This document shows, piece by piece, positions 59,043 to 64,000 of a stretch of 64,000 nt of DNA. The translations under genes and the position numbers were made by a program. Below the pieces are notes generated by a model. The model saw only the letters and a list, made by a program, of their open reading frames with translations. It had not been told where the DNA came from and did not search any database. Within the stretch, counting starts at the first letter, position 1, and the number at the start of each line of letters is the position of its first letter. Source of the stretch: Symsagittifera roscoffensis (taxonomy: Eukaryota; Xenacoelomorpha; Acoela; Convolutidae); the NCBI RefSeq assembly GCF_963678635.1, contig NC_087065.1, forward strand, positions 52,583,858-52,647,857, read 5' to 3'.

Positions 59043-59512
59043 AAGAGTAATGAACGTAGTGAAGACTCTATAGATCTCGGTGACTTTTTTTTCAGGAAAA
59101 AGTCCTAAAATGCTCCAGTAACTACAGATGTGCATTTATGAATACACTTAGGTATATATGCATTTTTTGAGTTCAATTGAAGTTAATCTGCTGAAAGTTA
59201 CCTAAATAGAACTCTCCAAATACGAACGTGGAAATAGCGCGAAAAAAACGAACATTTTCTAGTTTCGAAAGTGGAATTTAATTTTTAGATTTCCAGCGGA
59301 AAAAACTGTACTTATCGATCCAGTTTTCTCAAGTTGGGTTAATGCTATCAAAAAAACGCCAATCATAATTTTTTTTGAAATTCCAAGAGCTTAAAGGGCA
59401 TCGATTATTTTTTGAAATTCGAAAGGTGGGATTTTTTCAACTAAGTCGGTGTTTTTTTTTCTATTTATTTGCGTTCATTCCTCTGTTCCAACTGTCTGTT
59501 GGCTATGTTTTT
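59043..59512 (+). repeat. Two-copy repeat E, copy 1
   Basis: It begins AAGAGTAATGAACGTAGTGA and runs through TTAGGTATATATGCATTTTT, AAATACGAACGTGGAAAT and TTAGATTTCCAGCGGAA to TTGGCTATGTTT. The second copy is at 61820-62668. It contains the empty site for the MITE inserted in copy 2. No coding capacity is visible. Confidence 0.8.
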
Positions 59513-60224
59513 GATTTTTCATGATTTCATTTTGTTTTGCCTGTTCAAAGTTTTTTTTTGCATTTGCGTTGCTTGTGTATGCGAAGCGCAGCTTTGCCTC
59601 TGTGTCAATGTTTTTTTTTTAAATTTTTAAGAAATTGATTTTGCTCATAAAATGGGTAAAACGCATGTCTTCACTTTTAAGTCTCTTGATTCAGACCATT
59701 ACTTGTTTTTTTTTCGATATCTATAGAAAATAGATATATATTTTTAAGAAATTCGGATTATAGTTTGTCTGCTTTTTGTCCTCTTTGAAAGCATGCGCTT
59801 TTTTCTGATTTAAGCAATTATAACAAAAGTTGAGAGTCGTTTTTTGTAAAATTAGGAATTCTAATTTATTAGTGTTTTTCTGTTTTTCTTGCGTTTTGGC
59901 TGATGTTTCCATGGCTTAATCACCTTATGTCTTGTTTGAAGCGCTAAATTAGTTTTTTTATGCTGTGGAATGTTTCGGTAATGGTGGTGCGTAAAAGTTT
60001 ATGGTTTCAAAACTTTATTGATTAAGTTCCTTGAAAATATTTTTCGGCTCAAACGTGTCAACCGAAGATTTGTTGTATTAATTATCTCTCATTGAAAGAT
60101 TTTAAATGTCATTTGTGCTTATCGACATATTTTTTCATATTGAACATAAAATTAATTTGAAAGAATCGTTTAAAACTTGTTGTAGATGTAGTTTTTTCGA
60201 CTGTTCAATTAATGTTTAGCCTTG

Positions 60225-61160
60225 CAATAAGCAAGGGTATTGCAACCGGGTACTTGACTTTTTTTTACTGGACTTTTATTCACATGATGTCCAATTTTAG
60301 TTGATCTTATAATCTGTACTTATGTCATTTTCAGCATGTCTGTATTGCGTATTTACCCTTGCTATCAGCTAGGGTATTACTGAAATCGGCTACTAGACTT
60401 TTATCTTTGTAAAGAACTAAGTTCACAGGACTCATTTCATCTCCTGGAATCCGTCATCTTGTTATATGCTAAATTTCTTAAAAATTCAAATAATTGTACA
60501 ATAATTTCAGTAGTCAGTAGATAAAGGCCTTTTCAGATGGTAATTACTTATTCAAAAGTTTTCTCAATGTTTTGACGGTTCGTGGTTTTCGTCCTAATTT
60601 CTGTCGGCTCATTTTCTGTTTTTTAACGCTATTTTGTGAAACGCCATTGGTATGGGTTTTATTGGCTTAATTTTCAAAGCATGGGTTTTGTTTTAATTTG
60701 AACCTTTTTTTTAGTATAACTGAAAGTTCACTAATTCAAAAATTCGACAGGTTTTGACCCAAAGTTTGTCGTGCTCGTTAAATGATTTTTGTAAGCCTGC
60801 TCATGAACTTCATCATATACAAGCATTTTCGTAGCTGTATATTTTTCTTGTTTTTACAAGTTATTTTGCAAGTAATCTTTTCAACTGATGTTTTCAAATT
60901 TTTTTGACTTGTCCTTTTTTCAAGCACTATCTTGTAGAGCAATATGTTTTTCGCATCGCAAGTGTTGCGAAGCTCCGCTTCACCTCTGTACCGACAATTG
61001 TTTTATGCTGGTTGTAAATGTACCATCTCCAATTTGTTCCACCTCTTCATCTTTAAGTTTTTTTGTACTTAAACGGCTTCAATAGATTTGGATTATTTCT
61101 CCGGGTAGTTACTTGGTTATTGCAACCGGGTGCTAGACTTTTTTCCCGTAAACAATTTTG
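60225..61160. repeat. Scattered repeat with GCAACCGGGT and TAGACTTTT phrases
   Basis: ATTGCAACCGGGTACTTGAC (60239), a diverged form near 60370 and ATTGCAACCGGGTGCTAGAC (61117) are each followed by a similar T-rich stretch. A GCGAAGC-rich hairpin phrase recurs near 59580, 60965 and 61475. The period is about 0.9 kb, so this may be a worn tandem array. Confidence 0.4.
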
Positions 61161-61819
61161 TCCACAGAATTCGCACGTGTCTTACTGCACTGATGTAAAG
61201 ATGCAGCTGCTTAGATGCAATGTAGCATGTGCATGTTAGGTATGGGCCTTGTGTGCCTGTTATGAGTTCCTTTAATATATATTTTTTCGTTTTCGATTCG
61301 TTTTTTTTTTTCGTTTTCATTCAATTGTCCTAGTTGAGATGCTTTTCTCAAAAGAAACTTTATTGATGACAATTTGCGACCAACATAAAATAGATCTAGA
61401 TTTTTTGACAGTGGTTTTTGTTCAATTTTGATGCCGCTCTCATATTTCATGTTGTGCTTGTATTGTATCGCAAGAGGTGCGAAGCTCTCCGTTTGATTTC
61501 CGTCTCATTTTCTAAACACCTTCATAGCTGCCTGGTCTTTACTCTAAGAGGAATGTGCTAACAACGTAAAGCGGTAAAGAGAGATGGGGCAGCCACTCTC
61601 AAAAGACTCAGCAGCTGTAGCTCTGGTTTCCGAATCACGTAGAAGACACTATCTTTTTATTTTTCCCAATCTTATTTTTGTAATTTGTGACGTTTTAAAG
61701 TTCCTTGTGCCGTTATTTTCGTGTTTGCTTTCATAATTCACAGTGAAATTTATCTTACAATCAGAGAAAGGAAAAAATGACTTTTCGAAAAAATTTTCTC
61801 ATGTAAGGTTTGTTTTTTA

Positions 61820-62668
61820 AGAGTAATGAACGTGGTGAAGACTCTTATATAGGTCTTGCTGATTTTTTTTTCAGGAAAAAGGTTTGAAGTATTCATGCAT
61901 TTAGGTATATATGCACTTTTTGGTAACTTCCCAAATGGCATAATTCCCAAATGGCATAAAAATTAAACTCTTCTCAAATGGCATAAATGTCAAGTTTTCA
62001 TGGTAATTCAATCATTTTCTAGTTCTAACTTTTTGTCAAGAGCGGAAGCTTGTGAACAAGATTTAGAATTAATAGCTTCTTAACAAATGTTAAGCGACAA
62101 TTTTGTCAGAAAAATTGACCACAGCAAGCTTATTCTTTTCGCTTTTGATAATAAATTCTGCAATTTTTTCAAGATAAAATGTCAATCAACATTTGAATTG
62201 ACAGTTTGACTAATTTTCCCCCATGGTTCACGAAAAAGTTTTTCTCGATTTTTCTAATGCAACTGTTGCATGAAATTTATGCCATTTGGGAATTTTTTCA
62301 TTTTTGTGCCATTTGGGAATTATGCCATTTGAGACGTAATCCACTTTTTGAGTTCAATTCAAATTCATCTGCTGAAAGTGGCGTAAATAGCACTCTCTAA
62401 ATACGAACGTAGAAATGACGCGGAAAAAAACGTGAACGATTTCTAGTTTCAAAAGTGGAATTTAATGTTTAGATTTCCAGCGGAATAATAACTTTACCTG
62501 TTGATCCCGTTTTCTCAAATTGGGTTAATGTTATCAAAAAGACAACAATCATAAATCGTTCTGGAAATTCAAAGAGCTTGAAGGTCATCTATTTTTTTTG
62601 AAATTTGAAAGTTTTCATGCTTACTTGCGTCCATTACTCTTTTCCAATCTTCGATTGGTTATGTTTAA
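61820..62668 (+). repeat. Two-copy repeat E, copy 2, interrupted by a MITE
   Basis: Same blocks as copy 1, but split at TATATGCACTTTTTG by the insertion at 61923-62341. Confidence 0.8.
61923..62341. mobile_element. 419-bp MITE with TTCCCAAATGGCATAA inverted repeats
   Basis: Both ends carry two tandem copies of an AAATGGCATAATTCCC-type word in opposite orientation, giving a terminal inverted repeat of about 34 bp. CACTTTTTG flanks it on both sides (61914-61922 and 62342-62350), an 8- or 9-bp target duplication. The uninterrupted site is visible in repeat E copy 1 near 59161. No transposase frame is present. Confidence 0.85.
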
Positions 62669-64000
62669 ATATGTGTCAACCTCAAATTATTATTGAAAAT
62701 GAAAGAGCTTTTATATGATTTTATTTTGTCTTTGAAGAGAAATAAACAGTAATTTTTGTCTGCTTCCTTGAGTACATCAACACTTTTCTCCTCAGTAAAT
62801 GCGTGCTGTTCAATTTAATTCCAGCGTTCAAAGGTAAAGTTCAGAAATTACCTTATCTTCTTAAAATACTGCATTACTTTGAATCACTTCGTATTTTTTC
62901 GTTGACGTATACAACTTTGCGGCACCTAAAGGTGTGCGACCTGTCGAATTTTTTCCGTGCGTAGTCAAATTAGAATAAGTTAATTTTTTTCGGCAAGGAA
63001 AATTGTGCTAGTGTGGTGGGCTTGTCAGTTCAGCTCTAAATGAGTTCATCAAAATGCAAAGGGTCTGAGGACAAGTTTCAAACAAGTGATTTGATTTTCT
63101 TTTTTAGAAATCAATCAACGCCTTTAGTTTCATGCTGCTGTTCATTGATGTGAGTGTGTCTTCAGCGAGTCATTGCTGTTCTCGGAGAGATATTTTTATA
63201 ACGAACTTGGACAACGGAGTGTTTTTGATTTAAGACTGGAAAAACTTTTTCGCAAAAAGTAAGAAAGTATGTTGGCTTTTCCGCGCAAAGTAGTTGGCTT
63301 TTACGAGCAAAAAGTAAGAAAACGTGTACTAGCTTTTCCGGGCAAAATAGTCATATAACTTGGAGTCAGCAAATCTGGGTACAGGAGGATATTTTGCAGA
63401 GGCCGCCGTGAGAATGAAATGATCTGATATCCTGTTTACAAGGATCACTACTTGAGCGATTGCAGAGGCTAGTGCATGTTGCTTGTTTTCAACAGGTATA
63501 TGGCTCGAGACCAATCGTGATTGGTGCTCGTTGTTTTAAGTGGGGAGAAAAACTTCCAACTCCAGAGAAACAAAAAAAACAGAAGTATGCAGCTTGTAAC
63601 CTGGAACTTCGGAACGGTTGTTTGAAGAGCTGAACAGCTCATTTAGTCATTTTCTTCGTAGATGAAAGATCTCAGTTTCAAGTTTAATGCCTTTATTTAA
63701 CAGGGCAATTAGTTTTATGAACGGATACTTGAATAGTTTTATAGTTGTATAGCAATTAGTTTTATTAGCGGAAATTGTATAAACCAAATGTGTCAACCTT
63801 ATGGCGTTTTTGTTCGAACTCAGAGCAAAATGAAACGGATGAATTGTTTGAGAGCTTCTATCAAACGCCTGGCTTCCTTGAAGCTTGCCATTGACCAACT
63901 GTTGGCTTGAAATGTTTGAGCTAAAGCCTGTATATTGTATCAAATCACTGTTCAACCAAAACTAACAATTTGATCGATCTGTCTTTACATGTTTACTTTA
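62669..64000. other. No gene seen
   Basis: AT-rich intergenic sequence with a local direct repeat of GGCTTTTCCGCGCAAAGTAG-type words at about 63270-63350. Reading frames are short and show no recognised motif. Confidence 0.4.

Overview
The window is eukaryotic nuclear DNA, almost certainly from an invertebrate animal. It is AT-rich, its coding sequence is split into short exons by spliceosomal introns, AATAAA signals follow both gene ends, and most of the rest is transposon or satellite-like repeat. I cannot name the phylum. I see no bacterial features (operons, Shine-Dalgarno sites, CRISPR).

Two host genes can be assembled by splice-site and phase matching, both on the + strand. Gene 1 (about 7,952/8,742-17,174) has 13 phase-compatible exons plus a possible 20-nt microexon upstream. 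It encodes the C-terminal ~660 residues of a protein I do not recognise. Its features are a Ser/Arg-rich N-terminal part, a compact domain ending in FGWWKPN, a Gln tract, a Gly/acidic linker and a long acidic exon. That exon holds a helix with the pattern of A-kinase-anchoring (RII-binding) helices. Gene 2 (52,337-56,600) is a six-exon 12-TM major-facilitator transporter of the SV2/SVOP-SLC22 type, with the family motifs in order. Only its exon 4/5 junction is unresolved.

Layout: 1-5,112 is a decayed Ty3/gypsy element (protease, RT, RNase H, integrase and a purine-rich 3' part). 5,113-7,950 is intergenic and carries a dispersed repeat family (here DR-A). 7,952-17,230 is gene 1, whose introns hold a CA microsatellite, a GGGA run, more DR-A and hAT-like MITEs. 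18,300-22,700 is a decayed BEL/Pao element on the - strand. 23,700-36,000 is a series of diverged ~3-kb tandem duplications ending in a very recent 1,157-bp duplication and a ~605-bp one. 36,240-42,100 is a purine-rich, stop-ridden, retroelement-like region. 42,100-51,830 is a higher-order array of 1.8-2.5-kb units. These units combine ~160-bp satellite monomers, an LTR-like segment and a conserved 32-nt hairpin. 52,337-56,840 is gene 2, with hAT MITEs in intron 1. 56,840-64,000 is gene-poor, with a tRNA-like relic, a two-copy repeat and a MITE whose empty site is preserved in the other copy.

The two genes show no functional link. The main interest lies in the unidentified AKAP-like gene, the higher-order array with its hairpin, and two MITE families whose target-site duplications can be read directly. 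All identifications rest on reading motifs and splice phases by eye; no database search was possible.
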